DNA of 64,000 nt from Streptomyces californicus (GTDB taxonomy: Bacteria > Actinomycetota > Actinomycetes > Streptomycetales > Streptomycetaceae), in the NCBI RefSeq assembly GCF_000717645.1, contig NZ_JNZZ01000011.1, forward strand, positions 124,001 to 188,000. The letters are read 5' to 3'. The notes under the pieces were generated by a model. That model worked only from the letters and a program-made list of their open reading frames with translations. It was not told where the DNA came from and did no database searches. This document shows positions 25,661 to 33,293 of the stretch, piece by piece. Position numbers and translations under genes: made by a program. The first letter of the stretch is position 1; each line of letters starts with the position of its first letter.

Positions 25661-25751
25661 AGGCCGGATCCGGACGCGTTGCGCCCCCACCGTGGCACCG
25701 TGGGGGTCAGTCCGAGACCCCGGCCTCAGTTGGAACTGGAGAGGGACTTCC

Positions 25752-26429
25752 ATGCGCGACGCTTACCACGAGGAACTCGATTCGATCGGAGAGGGCCTGG
25801 TCGAGATGGCCCGGCTGGTCGGCTCGGCGATCGGGCGGGCGACCACGTCCATGCTCGACGCCGACCTGGCGCTGGCGGAGAACGTGATCGCCGGCGACCA
25901 GAAGGTCGACGACCTCCAGCACGACCTGGAGGCCCGCGCCATCGCCCTCCTGGCCCGCCAGCAGCCGGTGGCGACCGACCTGCGCATCGTGGTGACCTCG
26001 CTGCGGATGAGCGCCGACCTGGAGCGCTCGGGCGACCTCGCCCAGCACGTGGCGAAGCTGGCGCGGCTGCGCTTCCCGCAGTCGGCGGTCCCGGCCGACC
26101 TGCACGCCACCATCCTGGAGATGGGCCAGCTCGCGCAGCGCCTGATGGCGAAGGCGGCCGAGGTGATCATCACCAAGGACGTCGACCTGGCCCTCCAGCT
26201 GGAGCAGGACGACGACGAGATGGACCTGCTGCACCGCACGCTCTTCCGGCACCTGATGGACGACCGGTGGAAGCACGGCATCGAGACGGCCGTCGACGTG
26301 ACGCTGCTGGGCCGCTACTACGAGCGCTTCGCGGACCACGCGGTGTCGGTGGCCAAGCGCGTCGTCTACCTGGTGACGGGCGAGCACGCGGACGAGCTCC
26401 AGGCGACGACGCCGGTCGAGGAGGCGTAA
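25752..26429 (+). CDS. phoU: Phosphate signalling modulator PhoU
   Basis: 225 aa, two tandem three-helix bundles. Each repeat has the E/D-x-x-x-D metal-cluster motif: MSADLERSGDLAQHVAKLA in the first and LLGRYYERFADHAVSVAKRVVYLVTGE in the second. MRDAYHEELDSIGEGLVEMARLV is the canonical start. PhoU links the Pst phosphate transporter to PhoR and shuts down the response when phosphate is plentiful. The ATG at 25752 follows GGAGAGGGACTTCC. It diverges from phoR-phoP. Confidence 0.95.
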   Translation: MRDAYHEELDSIGEGLVEMARLVGSAIGRATTSMLDADLALAENVIAGDQKVDDLQHDLEARAIALLARQQPVATDLRIVVTSLRMSADLERSGDLAQHVAKLARLRFPQSAVPADLHATILEMGQLAQRLMAKAAEVIITKDVDLALQLEQDDDEMDLLHRTLFRHLMDDRWKHGIETAVDVTLLGRYYERFADHAVSVAKRVVYLVTGEHADELQATTPVEEA

Positions 26430-26620
26430 CGACGGCGGGACGGTTCCGGGGGCGGTCGGCCGGGCCGCGTACCCCCGGCGCATCACCGGCGTACGCGCGT
26501 CGTACATACGTTCCTGCGCGCGTGCGCCGTTGATGCGCCCGCCGGGATGGGCATGCAATGGGGCGGGGGCGGTGCTCCATGCCGACGGCCGCCCCAGCCG
26601 TACGCCCCCGAGGAGGAACC

Positions 26621-26770
26621 ATGACCGATTCCCCCATGACCGACCCCGAGCAGGAGACGCCGACCGACGTGGCGCACCGAGGCGTGCTCGGCGCCTGCGG
26701 CTGCGGCTCGGGCTGCGGGTGCGGCTGCCAGTCCGGCGCCCCGTGCCAGTGCGGCGGCTGCTGCGGCTGA
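26621..26770 (+). CDS. Tiny Cys-rich, metallothionein-like protein
   Basis: 49 aa. The last 25 residues hold nine cysteines in CxC, CC and GCGCGC patterns (GACGCGSGCGCGCQSGAPCQCGGCCG), while the first 24 (MTDSPMTDPEQETPTDVAHRGVLG) are acidic. A strong GAGGAGGAACC precedes the ATG, so it is very probably translated. The thiolate density suggests binding of Zn, Cu or another soft metal. No actinobacterial metallothionein motif with histidines is present, so family membership is inference. It lies downstream of phoU, in the same direction, 191 bp away. Confidence 0.6.
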   Translation: MTDSPMTDPEQETPTDVAHRGVLGACGCGSGCGCGCQSGAPCQCGGCCG

Positions 26771-26785
26771 CCCGTATGCGTACGT

Positions 26786-26819
26786 CCGTACGCGTAGATC
26801 CGTACGCGTAGATCCGTAC
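26786..26819. repeat. 14-bp tandem repeat, 2.4 copies
   Basis: CCGTACGCGTAGAT at 26786 and 26800 and a partial copy (CCGTAC) at 26814, just after the Cys-rich gene and before the terminator at 26828. Confidence 0.6.
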
Positions 26820-26827
26820 AGGTGTGA

Positions 26828-26873
26828 ACGCGCGGCGCCCGCCCGGACTCTGCTCCGGGCGGGCGCCGCGCGT
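26828..26873. terminator. 20-bp stem bidirectional terminator
   Basis: ACGCGCGGCGCCCGCCCGGA (26828-26847) pairs perfectly with 26854-26873 around a 6-nt loop (CTCTGC). It lies between the Cys-rich gene and the convergent MFS gene. Confidence 0.9.
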
Positions 26874-26944
26874 GCGTACGGGCTACGGGTCCCGGTTCAG
26901 CGGGCCCTGGTCCGGTCAGCGGGCCCGGATGATCCGGACCTGGG

Positions 26945-28297
26945 TCAGTGGGTGCGCTCCGCCGCCGCCCCGCGCGCCGCCTCCACCACCGCCGCGGGCA
27001 CGGCCTCCGGCTCGGCCTGGTCGGGCCGGGCCTCGGCCGGTACGGGCGCGGGCTCCGGCAGCACGTCCACCGCGGTCTGCTCCTCGCGCGGCAGGTTGCG
27101 CATCAGCAGCCAGTAGCCGAGTCCGGCGACGGTGCCGATCACGGCGCAGGCGCCCCAGAGCCAGGCGGCGCCGTAGTGGTCGATCACGAAGCCGGACATC
27201 AGCGGGGCGACGAGCGCGGCCACCGACCAGGACATCGTGTACATGCCCTGGTAGCGGCCCCGGCCCTTGGCGGGCGACAGCTGGACGACGATCCCGGTCT
27301 GGGTCGGCGCGTTGACGATCTCGGCGAGGGTCCAGACGCAGACGGTGAGGGCGTACACGGCGACCGACCCGGCGAAGGCGGTCAGCCCGAAGCCGTAACC
27401 GGCGAGCAGCGAGGAGACGATCAGCAGCCGGCGCGGGTCGCGGTCCTGGATGAAGCGGGTGACGGGGATCTGGAGGACCACGATCAGTACGCCGTTGACG
27501 GCGATGGCGGTACCGAAGTCGGAGCTGGAGAGCCCGTCGGCGCCCATGGCCACCGGCAGCGCCACGTACCCCTGCATGAAGATCAGCGACACCAGGAACG
27601 AGAGCCCGACGACGCCCATGAACCGACCGTCGCGCAGGACGGTCGTCAGCCGCACCTCGTCCTCGGGCCGCTTCCCGCCGACGGACTTCACGACCGCTTC
27701 CTCGGGCCGCGACTCCGGCACCTTCACGAAGACGAGGACGGCGCAGACGAGCGTCATCGCGGCCTCGCCGAGGAAACCGGCGAGGTAGCTGTACTCGGCG
27801 ATGAACCCGGCCCCGGCGGAGGAGATCGCGAAACCGAGGTTGATGGCCCAGTAGTTGAGCGAGAAGGCGCGGACCCGGTCCTTGGCGGGCACGATGTCGG
27901 CCATCATCGCCTGGACGGCGGGGCGGGAGGCGTTGCTCGCCATCCCGACGAAGAACGCGACGGCGGCGATGGCGAACGGGTGCTGCATGAACCCGAGCAC
28001 CGCCACCGACACGGCGGTCGACGTCTGCGCGATCAGCATCGTGGGCCGCCGCCCGAGCCGGTCGGTCATGACTCCCGCGCCGAGCGAGGAGATGACCCCG
28101 CCGAGCCCGTGGAGGGCGGCGACGAGCCCGGCGTACGAGGCGGAGTAGCCGCGGTCCAGGGTCAGATAGAGGGCCATGAACGTCGCGACGAACGCCCCGA
28201 GCCTGTTGATCAGGGTGCTGGTCCACAGCCACCAGAACTCACGGGGCATCCCGGAGACGGTCTCGCGGGCGGCTGCTCTCAGACCGGCGACGGACAT
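26945..28297 (-). CDS. MFS transporter
   Basis: 450 aa, 12 predicted helices. REFWWLWTSTLINRLGAFVATFMALYL is helix 1, and GVISSLGAGVMTDRLGRRPTMLI the motif A loop (G-x-x-x-D-R-x-G-R-R). FALNYWAINLGFAISSAGAGFIAE-type and YALTVCVWTLAEIVNAPTQTGIVVQLSPAKGRGRYQGMYTM segments match the drug:H+ antiporter-like branch seen in YdhP/MdtH relatives. Substrate unknown. The start ATG 28297 has GGGGGGA upstream, and the extra five codons upstream are less likely. The C-terminal 50 residues are Glu/Ala/Pro-rich. It diverges from gpmA. Confidence 0.88.
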   Translation of the reverse strand: MSVAGLRAAARETVSGMPREFWWLWTSTLINRLGAFVATFMALYLTLDRGYSASYAGLVAALHGLGGVISSLGAGVMTDRLGRRPTMLIAQTSTAVSVAVLGFMQHPFAIAAVAFFVGMASNASRPAVQAMMADIVPAKDRVRAFSLNYWAINLGFAISSAGAGFIAEYSYLAGFLGEAAMTLVCAVLVFVKVPESRPEEAVVKSVGGKRPEDEVRLTTVLRDGRFMGVVGLSFLVSLIFMQGYVALPVAMGADGLSSSDFGTAIAVNGVLIVVLQIPVTRFIQDRDPRRLLIVSSLLAGYGFGLTAFAGSVAVYALTVCVWTLAEIVNAPTQTGIVVQLSPAKGRGRYQGMYTMSWSVAALVAPLMSGFVIDHYGAAWLWGACAVIGTVAGLGYWLLMRNLPREEQTAVDVLPEPAPVPAEARPDQAEPEAVPAAVVEAARGAAAERTH

Positions 28298-28490
28298 ACG
28301 GATTCCCCCCACGGGACGGACGACGGAACGGGCGGCGAAGCGTGACTGCGCGACAGCGGGCCTCGCAGGTCTCTGCGGCCCTGCGGAGGCGGAGCGTCGG
28401 GCCCCGGGACCCTGCTGCGGTACGGGGCTCGGGGTAACGGCCCCGACTACGTACGAGACATTACGAAGCCCGGCTCCTCGGCCGCCACCG

Positions 28491-28511
28491 GATTGACGCC
28501 GACCGTCAATC
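28491..28511. promoter_or_regulatory. GATTGACG / CGTCAATC inverted repeat
   Basis: Perfect 8-bp arms (28491-28498 and 28504-28511) around 5 bp, in the 314-bp spacer 28298-28611 between the divergent MFS and gpmA genes. It could be an operator for the MFS promoter. For gpmA, TACGCT (28599-28604) 7 nt before the ATG suggests a leaderless start. Nothing else is seen in the spacer. Confidence 0.4.
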
Positions 28512-28611
28512 GTCCGCCGCCCGACCCCCGCCGACCGGCGCGTACACCCGCCCCTGTCCGCGTTCCGGGCGGGCGCGCGGAGGTCGCACGGGTTCGATTA
28601 CGCTCGGACTC

Positions 28612-29373
28612 ATGGCCGACGCACCGTACAAGCTGATCCTCCTCCGCCACGGCGAGAGCGAATGGAACGCGAAGAACCTGTTCACCGGCTGGGTGGACGT
28701 CAACCTCACCGAAAAGGGCGAGAAGGAAGCGGTCCGGGGCGGTGAGCTGCTCAAGGACGCCGGTCTGCTCCCGGACGTCCTGCACACCTCCCTCCAGCGC
28801 CGCGCGATCCGCACCGCGCAGCTCGCCCTGGAGTCCGCCGACCGCCTGTGGATCCCGGTCCGCCGCTCCTGGCGCCTGAACGAGCGCCACTACGGCGCGC
28901 TCCAGGGCAAGGACAAGGCGCAGACGCTCGCCGAGTTCGGCGAGGAGCAGTTCATGCTGTGGCGCCGCTCGTACGACACCCCGCCGCCGCCGCTGGCCCG
29001 CGACGCGGAGTACAGCCAGTTCGACGACCCGCGCTACGCGACGCTCCCGCCGGAGCTGCGCCCGGACACGGAGTGCCTCAAGGACGTCGTCGTCCGCATG
29101 CTCCCGTACTGGTTCGACAGCATCGTCCCGGACCTCCTCACCGGCCGCACGGTCCTGGTCGCCGCCCACGGCAACAGCCTCCGCGCCCTGGTGAAGCACC
29201 TGGACGGCATCTCGGACGAGGACATCGCGGGCCTCAACATCCCGACCGGCATCCCGCTCTCCTACGAGCTGGACGCCGACTTCAAGCCGCTCAAGCCGGG
29301 CGGCACGTACCTCGACCCGGATGCGGCGAAGGCCGCCATCGAGGCCGTGAAGAACCAGGGCAAGAAGAAGTAG
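28612..29373 (+). CDS. gpmA: 2,3-bisphosphoglycerate-dependent phosphoglycerate mutase
   Basis: 253 aa. [33 protein letters not shown] contains the phosphohistidine motif RHGESEWN. Also present are [41 protein letters not shown] with catalytic Glu, and [36 protein letters not shown] with the second His. These are the complete dPGM signatures. It interconverts 3- and 2-phosphoglycerate in glycolysis and gluconeogenesis. A hairpin plus T-run follows directly, so it is a single-gene unit. Confidence 0.96.
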   Translation: MADAPYKLILLRHGESEWNAKNLFTGWVDVNLTEKGEKEAVRGGELLKDAGLLPDVLHTSLQRRAIRTAQLALESADRLWIPVRRSWRLNERHYGALQGKDKAQTLAEFGEEQFMLWRRSYDTPPPPLARDAEYSQFDDPRYATLPPELRPDTECLKDVVVRMLPYWFDSIVPDLLTGRTVLVAAHGNSLRALVKHLDGISDEDIAGLNIPTGIPLSYELDADFKPLKPGGTYLDPDAAKAAIEAVKNQGKKK

Positions 29374-29385
29374 GTCCGTACGAAG

Positions 29386-29427
29386 AAGCCCTCTTCCCGC
29401 CGTTGACGCGTGCGGGGAGGGGGCTTT
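29386..29427 (+). terminator. Rho-independent terminator of gpmA
   Basis: AAGCCCTCTTCCCGC pairs, with G-U wobbles, with GCGGGGAGGGGGCTT, followed by TT, a rare T-tract for this genome. Confidence 0.8.
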
Positions 29428-29517
29428 TCCGTTGCCCGGACCTGGCCGTCGCGGCGGGGGCGGGGGTCCTCTGCCGTCCGGGTCGTCCCACGGCTCGCGC
29501 TCAGGCCGCGCGGATCG

Positions 29518-30033
29518 TCACGCGTCGCGTCCGACCGTCCGGCTTCTCCGTTCGATCAGGACGACGTCCCGCCAGGTCCCGCGATGGCGGCCGATGCGTT
29601 CGCGGAGGCCGATCTCCCGGAAGCCGAGGCCGCGGTGCAGGGCGAGGCCGGCGGTGTTCTCGGGGAAGACTCCGGACTGGATCGTCCAGATGCCCGCCGC
29701 CTCGGTCGAGTCGATGAGGGCTTCCAGGAGGGTCCGCGCGATGCCCCGGCCTCGGGCGTCGGGGTGTACGTACACCGAGTGCTCGACCACGCCCGCGTAC
29801 GCGCACCGGTCGGAGACCGCGGATGCGGCGGTCCAGCCGAGCACGGTGCCGGTGCGGTCGAGGGCCACGTACCGGTGTCCGGGCAGGCGGGCGGCGTCGA
29901 AGACCGGCCAGGCGGGGGCGGCGGTCTCGAAGGTGGCGTTCCCCTCGTCGATGCCGAGGCCGTAGACCGTGAGGACTCCCTCGGCGTGCACGGCGCGCAT
30001 CGGCTCGACGCGCGCCGCCGGGGCGCCGGTCAT
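29518..30033 (-). CDS. ArsN-like GNAT acetyltransferase (phosphinothricin acetyltransferase type)
   Basis: 171 aa. The domain reads VLTVYGLGIDEGNATFETAAPAWPVFDA, then YVALDRTGTVLGWTAASAVSDRCAYAGVVEHSVYVHPDARGRGIARTLLEALIDSTEAAGIWTIQSGVFPENTAGLALHRGLGFREIGLRERIGRHRGTWRDVVLIERR. This is the PAT/Bar family, with acetyl-CoA motif ARGRGIA and the ATFET substrate loop. Its ATG overlaps the arsC stop codon (ATGA), so it belongs to the arsenic operon. ArsN1 enzymes of this family acetylate arsinothricin, an organoarsenical antibiotic related to phosphinothricin. That role is the best inference, with phosphinothricin resistance as alternative. Confidence 0.8.
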   Translation of the reverse strand: MTGAPAARVEPMRAVHAEGVLTVYGLGIDEGNATFETAAPAWPVFDAARLPGHRYVALDRTGTVLGWTAASAVSDRCAYAGVVEHSVYVHPDARGRGIARTLLEALIDSTEAAGIWTIQSGVFPENTAGLALHRGLGFREIGLRERIGRHRGTWRDVVLIERRSRTVGRDA

Positions 30034-30452
30034 GCGTCGGGCTGCGGGGCGATGGCGTCGATCAGGGCGCGGACGCGTCGTTCGATCTCGTCCCGGATGG
30101 GGCGCACGGCGGCGACGCCCCGGCCGGCCGGGTCCGGAAGCCGCCAGTCCAGGTAGCGCTTGCCGGGGAAGACGGGGCACGCGTCCCCGCAGCCCATGGT
30201 GATGACGACGTCGGAGGCGCGGACGGCGTCCGCCGTGAGGACCTTGGGCACCTCGGCCGCGATGTCGATGCCGACCTCGGCGAGCGCCTCGACGACGGCC
30301 GGGTTGACCGTGTCCGCCGGTGCGGACCCGGCGGACCGGACGTGAACGCGGTCACCGGCGAGGTGGGTGAGGAGGGCGGCGGCCATCTGCGAACGCCCGG
30401 CGTTGTGGACGCAGACGAACAGCACCGACGGGCGCTGCGGAGTGTCAGGCAC
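30030..30452 (-). CDS. arsC: Arsenate reductase, low-molecular-weight phosphatase type
   Basis: 140 aa. VLFVCVHNAGRSQMAAALL is the P-loop CxxNxxRSQ with nucleophilic Cys, and VITMGCGDACPVFPGKRYLDW contains further cysteines and the W-Dx-P-D (LDWRLPDPAG) general acid segment. It reduces arsenate to arsenite. Actinobacterial enzymes of this fold use mycothiol/mycoredoxin or thioredoxin as electron donor; which applies is not decidable here, but mshA is encoded 8 kb away. It overlaps acr3 by 8 nt and the arsN-like gene by 4 nt. Confidence 0.93.
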   Translation of the reverse strand: MPDTPQRPSVLFVCVHNAGRSQMAAALLTHLAGDRVHVRSAGSAPADTVNPAVVEALAEVGIDIAAEVPKVLTADAVRASDVVITMGCGDACPVFPGKRYLDWRLPDPAGRGVAAVRPIRDEIERRVRALIDAIAPQPDA

Positions 30453-31548
30453 GGGTGGGCTCCTCCTGCGGTGCGGGGTTCGTGGGGGCGGCGGGGGTGA
30501 AGTAGCGGCGTGCGTACAGGGCCACGTGGACCAGGCCGATCAGTACGGGCACTTCGATGAGCGGACCGACGACACCGGCCAGCGCCTGGCCCGAGGTGGC
30601 GCCGAAGGCGGCGATCGCGACCGCGATGGCGAGTTCGAAGTTGTTGCCCGCCGCTGTGAAGGCGAGCGTGGTGGTACGGGGGTGGTCGAGGCCGACGGCC
30701 TTGCCCAGGAGCATCGATCCGGCCCACATCACCACGAAGTAGACCAGCAGCGGCAGCGCGATGCGGGCCACGTCGAACGGCTGCGAGGTGATCGCGCCGC
30801 CCTGGAGCGCGAAGAGCACGACGATCGTGAACAGCAGTCCGTACAGGGCGAACGGGCCGATACGCGGGATCAGGCGCGTCTCGTACCAGGTGCGCCCCTT
30901 GGCCCTCTCCCCGATGCGGCGGGTCAGGTAGCCGGCCGCGAGAGGGATGCCGAGGAAGATGAGGACGCTGCGGGCGATCTCCCACACGGAGACGTCCAGA
31001 CCCGTCTGCTCCAGGCCGAGCCAACCCGGGAGCACCTGGAGGTAGAACCAGCCGAGCGCGGAGAACGCGATGACCTGGAACACCGAGTTGAGCGCGACCA
31101 GGACGGCCGCCGCCTCGCGGTGACCGCATGCCAGGTCGTTCCAGATGATGACCATGGCGATACAGCGGGCCAGGCCGACGATGATCAGACCGGTGCGGTA
31201 CTCGGGCAGGTCGGGCAGGAACATCCAGGCCAGCGCGAACATGAGGGCCGGTCCGAGCACCCAGTTCAGCAGCAGCGACGGCAGCAGCAGGCGCCGGTCG
31301 CGGGTCACGGTGTCGAGCCGGTCGTAGCGGACCTTGGCCAGGACCGGGTACATCATCACGAGCAGGCCGAGTGCGATCGGCAGGGACACCCCGCTCACGG
31401 TCACCGTGGCCAGCGCGTCCCCGAGCCCCGGCACCAGGCGGCCGAGGCCGAGGCCGGCGGCCATCGCGGCGAGAATCCACACGGCCAGGTAGCGGTCCAG
31501 GAACGACAGCCTCCCGGCCACGCCCTGTTCCGGCGCGCCGGCGCTCAC
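30445..31548 (-). CDS. acr3: Arsenite efflux permease Acr3
   Basis: 367 aa, ten membrane helices of the bile/arsenite/riboflavin transporter superfamily. LLLNWVLGPALMFALAWMFLPDLPEYRTGLIIVGLARCIAMVIIWNDLACGHREAAAVLVALNS contains the Acr3 signature with the essential Cys in ARCIAMVIIWN. FTAAGNNFELAIAVAIAAFG is the second conserved Acr3 block. It exports As(III), completing the pathway after ArsC. The GTG at 31548 overlaps the arsR stop codon by 4 nt. Confidence 0.95.
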   Translation of the reverse strand: MSAGAPEQGVAGRLSFLDRYLAVWILAAMAAGLGLGRLVPGLGDALATVTVSGVSLPIALGLLVMMYPVLAKVRYDRLDTVTRDRRLLLPSLLLNWVLGPALMFALAWMFLPDLPEYRTGLIIVGLARCIAMVIIWNDLACGHREAAAVLVALNSVFQVIAFSALGWFYLQVLPGWLGLEQTGLDVSVWEIARSVLIFLGIPLAAGYLTRRIGERAKGRTWYETRLIPRIGPFALYGLLFTIVVLFALQGGAITSQPFDVARIALPLLVYFVVMWAGSMLLGKAVGLDHPRTTTLAFTAAGNNFELAIAVAIAAFGATSGQALAGVVGPLIEVPVLIGLVHVALYARRYFTPAAPTNPAPQEEPTRA

Positions 31549-31949
31549 GAGGCGTCGCCCGTCGCCGGGGAACCGGCCGTAGCGGTGCCGCCGGGGCGGG
31601 TCAGGACGCCCGCCAGGCGGTCGGTCGTCTCCGGCAGCAGCCAGTAGTAGACCCAGGTGCCGCGCCGCTCGCAGTCGATCAGGCCGGCCTGCCGCAGCAG
31701 CTTGAGGTGGTGCGAGATCGTCGGCTGCGACAGATCGAACGCCGGGGTGAGATCGCAGACGCAGACCTCGCCGCCCGCCCGCGACGCGATCATGGACAGC
31801 AGCCGCAGGCGCACCGGATCGCCGAGCGCCTTGAACACCTTCGCCAGCTCTTCGGCCTGTTCCTCGCCCAGGGGGGCGGTCAGCAGACCCGGGCAGCACG
31901 CCCCGGCCGCCTCGGACCGCCCCACCACCGCAAGCTCTTGTTTCGACAT
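31545..31949 (-). CDS. arsR: ArsR arsenite-responsive repressor
   Basis: 134 aa winged-helix ArsR/SmtB repressor. LAKVFKALGDPVRLRLLSMIASRAGGEVCVCDLTPAFDLSQPTISHHLKLLRQAGLIDCERRGTWVYYWL contains the metal box ELCVCDL-type CVC motif that binds As(III), and a standard recognition helix QPTISHHLK. Extra cysteines (ACCPG) near the N-terminus could provide a further ligand. It heads the arsR-acr3-arsC-arsN-like operon and diverges from arsI. The ATG is 6 nt from a probable -10, suggesting a leaderless mRNA. Confidence 0.93.
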   Translation of the reverse strand: MSKQELAVVGRSEAAGACCPGLLTAPLGEEQAEELAKVFKALGDPVRLRLLSMIASRAGGEVCVCDLTPAFDLSQPTISHHLKLLRQAGLIDCERRGTWVYYWLLPETTDRLAGVLTRPGGTATAGSPATGDAS

Positions 31950-31987
31950 TCTTCTATGTTGACACCCTTCGAAACAGCGCGCAATCT
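31939..31987. promoter_or_regulatory. Divergent arsR/arsI promoters with TGTTTCGA dyad
   Basis: Plus strand towards arsI: TTGACA (31959-31964), 17-bp spacer, CAATCT (31982-31987). Minus strand towards arsR: TTGCGC (31979-31984), 17-bp spacer, CAACAT (31956-31961). The two promoters overlap face to face. TGTTTCGA (31939-31946) and its inverted copy TCGAAACA (31969-31976) flank them, the second lying in both spacers, so one repressor can close both directions. Confidence 0.55.
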
Positions 31988-32038
31988 TGCATCGAAGAAC
32001 GTCGATTCAAGCCGATTCCGGCGAAGGGGAGAACCACC

Positions 32039-32518
32039 ATGTCCCGTGCTCAGCTCGCCCTGCGCGTCAGCGACCTCGAAGCATCCGTCGCCTTCTACAC
32101 GAAGCTGTTCGGCGCCGAACCGGCCAAGCGCCGCGAGGGGTACGCCAACTTCGCCCTCACCGAGCCCCCGCTCAAGCTCGTCCTCATCGAGGGCGAGCCG
32201 GGAGAGGAGACCCGTCTCGACCACCTCGGCGTCGAGGTCGAGTCCACCGACCAGGTCGCGGCGGCCGCCGGCCGCCTCAAGGACGCCGGGCTGGCCACGT
32301 TCGAGGAGAACGACACGTCCTGCTGCTACGCCCTCCAGGACAAGGTCTGGGTCCGCGGGCCCGGCCAGGAGCCCTGGGAGGTCTACGTGGTCAAGGCCGA
32401 CGCGGACACCCTCGGCAAGAGCGCCCGCACCGAGGGCGACGCCGAGGCCGGCTGCTGCGCCACGGAGACGCCGGCGAACGAGGCCCCCGCGCCCGGGGGT
32501 TCGTGCGGTTGCGGCTGA
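32039..32518 (+). CDS. ArsI/CadI-family dioxygenase (C-As lyase-like)
   Basis: 159 aa vicinal-oxygen-chelate protein. LALRVSDLEASVAFYTKLFGAEPAK, RLDHLGVEVESTDQVAAAAGRL and WEVYVVKAD give the paired beta-alpha-beta-beta-beta units. His62 and Glu114 are positioned as Fe(II) ligands, and vicinal Cys95-Cys96 (DTSCCYALQDKVWV) match the thiol pair that binds trivalent organoarsenicals in ArsI. ArsI cleaves the carbon-arsenic bond of methylarsenite and aromatic arsenicals. A Cys-rich tail (GCCATE...SCGCG) is extra. CadI-like alternatives cannot be excluded. It diverges from arsR under shared operators. Confidence 0.85.
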   Translation: MSRAQLALRVSDLEASVAFYTKLFGAEPAKRREGYANFALTEPPLKLVLIEGEPGEETRLDHLGVEVESTDQVAAAAGRLKDAGLATFEENDTSCCYALQDKVWVRGPGQEPWEVYVVKADADTLGKSARTEGDAEAGCCATETPANEAPAPGGSCGCG

Positions 32519-32569
32519 CCCGGGCAGAGGTACGCGGTGCACCGCCCGCACGGGGAGGCACTCACGGCC

Positions 32570-32692
32570 CCGGCTTCCGACATCTGCATAGCCGCGCCGG
32601 CGCTCGCGGCCCGCTTTCCGGCATCTGCACGGTCGTACTGACATTCCCGGCCCGGTTTCCGACGTCTGCACGGGCACGAGCTTTCCGTCGAC
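32570..32692. repeat. Three tandem 41-bp units with a conserved 19-bp core
   Basis: Cores CCGGCTTCCGACATCTGCA (32570), CCGCTTTCCGGCATCTGCA (32611) and CCGGTTTCCGACGTCTGCA (32652) are spaced exactly 41 bp, about four helical turns. The 22-bp segments between them are unrelated. It sits between arsI and the toxin-antitoxin pair. It may be a protein-binding array. Confidence 0.6.
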
Positions 32693-32778
32693 AGCGGCAG
32701 CCTCCATTGACGCAGGTCAGCAGGGTGCACGCCCGCCGCCGACCGGAGCGCCCCGCAGGCTCCTGTGGACGAGGGCAG

Positions 32779-32800
32779 ACTTTTGAAGTACCTTCCAAGT
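32779..32800. promoter_or_regulatory. Imperfect dyad over the toxin-antitoxin promoter
   Basis: ACTT (32779-32782) and AAGT (32797-32800) bound an imperfect palindrome containing TTGAAG and TTCCAA. It ends one base before the antitoxin ATG, a typical place for autoregulation by the antitoxin or TA complex. Confidence 0.35.
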
Positions 32801-32801
32801 T

Positions 32802-33293
32802 ATGACGACCATGCCTGCCGAAGCGAACTTCTCGGAGCTCATCCAAAAGCCCAAGGACACCGTCGCCCGCATGCAGGTCAACGCCCGTCGCGGCCTCTTG
32901 CTCCACCGCCGCGACGAAGAGGACCTGTACCTCACCACCGCCGCGCGAGCCGAGCAGGCCGTTCAGGTCGTCGACTCCACCACCCGCATGTTCGTCGCCC
33001 TCCTGAGGGAGAGCCCCGCAGCCGTTGAACTGCTGACCCGCGCGTTTCCCGAGGCGTTCCCCTGGGTCCGCTTCCTTCCGCGAAAGGCCGTCCAGGAGTT
33101 CCTGCTGGAGTTCGTCGAAACGGCTCGGGCCAGCACCTCTCTCGGCAGCCTGGCTCCGATCACCACAGTGATAGCCGCCTGGAAGCACACGGCAGAGATC
33201 TACGCCGACCCCGAGCTGCACGCCACCCTCACCCAGGACCACGGCGACGGCGACTTCGGAGACGTACCCGTGCCGCCGTCGGAGGACGAGTGA
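32802..33293 (+). CDS. Phd/YefM-like antitoxin
   Basis: 163 aa. The N-terminal 60 residues (ANFSELIQKPKDTVARMQVNARRGLLLHRRDEEDLYLTTAARAEQA) resemble the Phd/YefM DNA-binding fold, in which short strands and a helix read N-x-x-x-L-I-x-x-P. The long C-terminal helical part (about residues 65-150) is larger than in minimal Phd proteins and probably neutralises the toxin. No clear Shine-Dalgarno sequence precedes the ATG. The stop codon overlaps the start of the next gene (GTGA), giving antitoxin-toxin coupling. Confidence 0.65.
   Translation: MTTMPAEANFSELIQKPKDTVARMQVNARRGLLLHRRDEEDLYLTTAARAEQAVQVVDSTTRMFVALLRESPAAVELLTRAFPEAFPWVRFLPRKAVQEFLLEFVETARASTSLGSLAPITTVIAAWKHTAEIYADPELHATLTQDHGDGDFGDVPVPPSEDE

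Noticed and set aside
32570..32692. CRISPR array
   Set aside because: The cores are only 19 bp and imperfect, there are just three, the intervening 22-bp segments are too short, and no cas gene is present.
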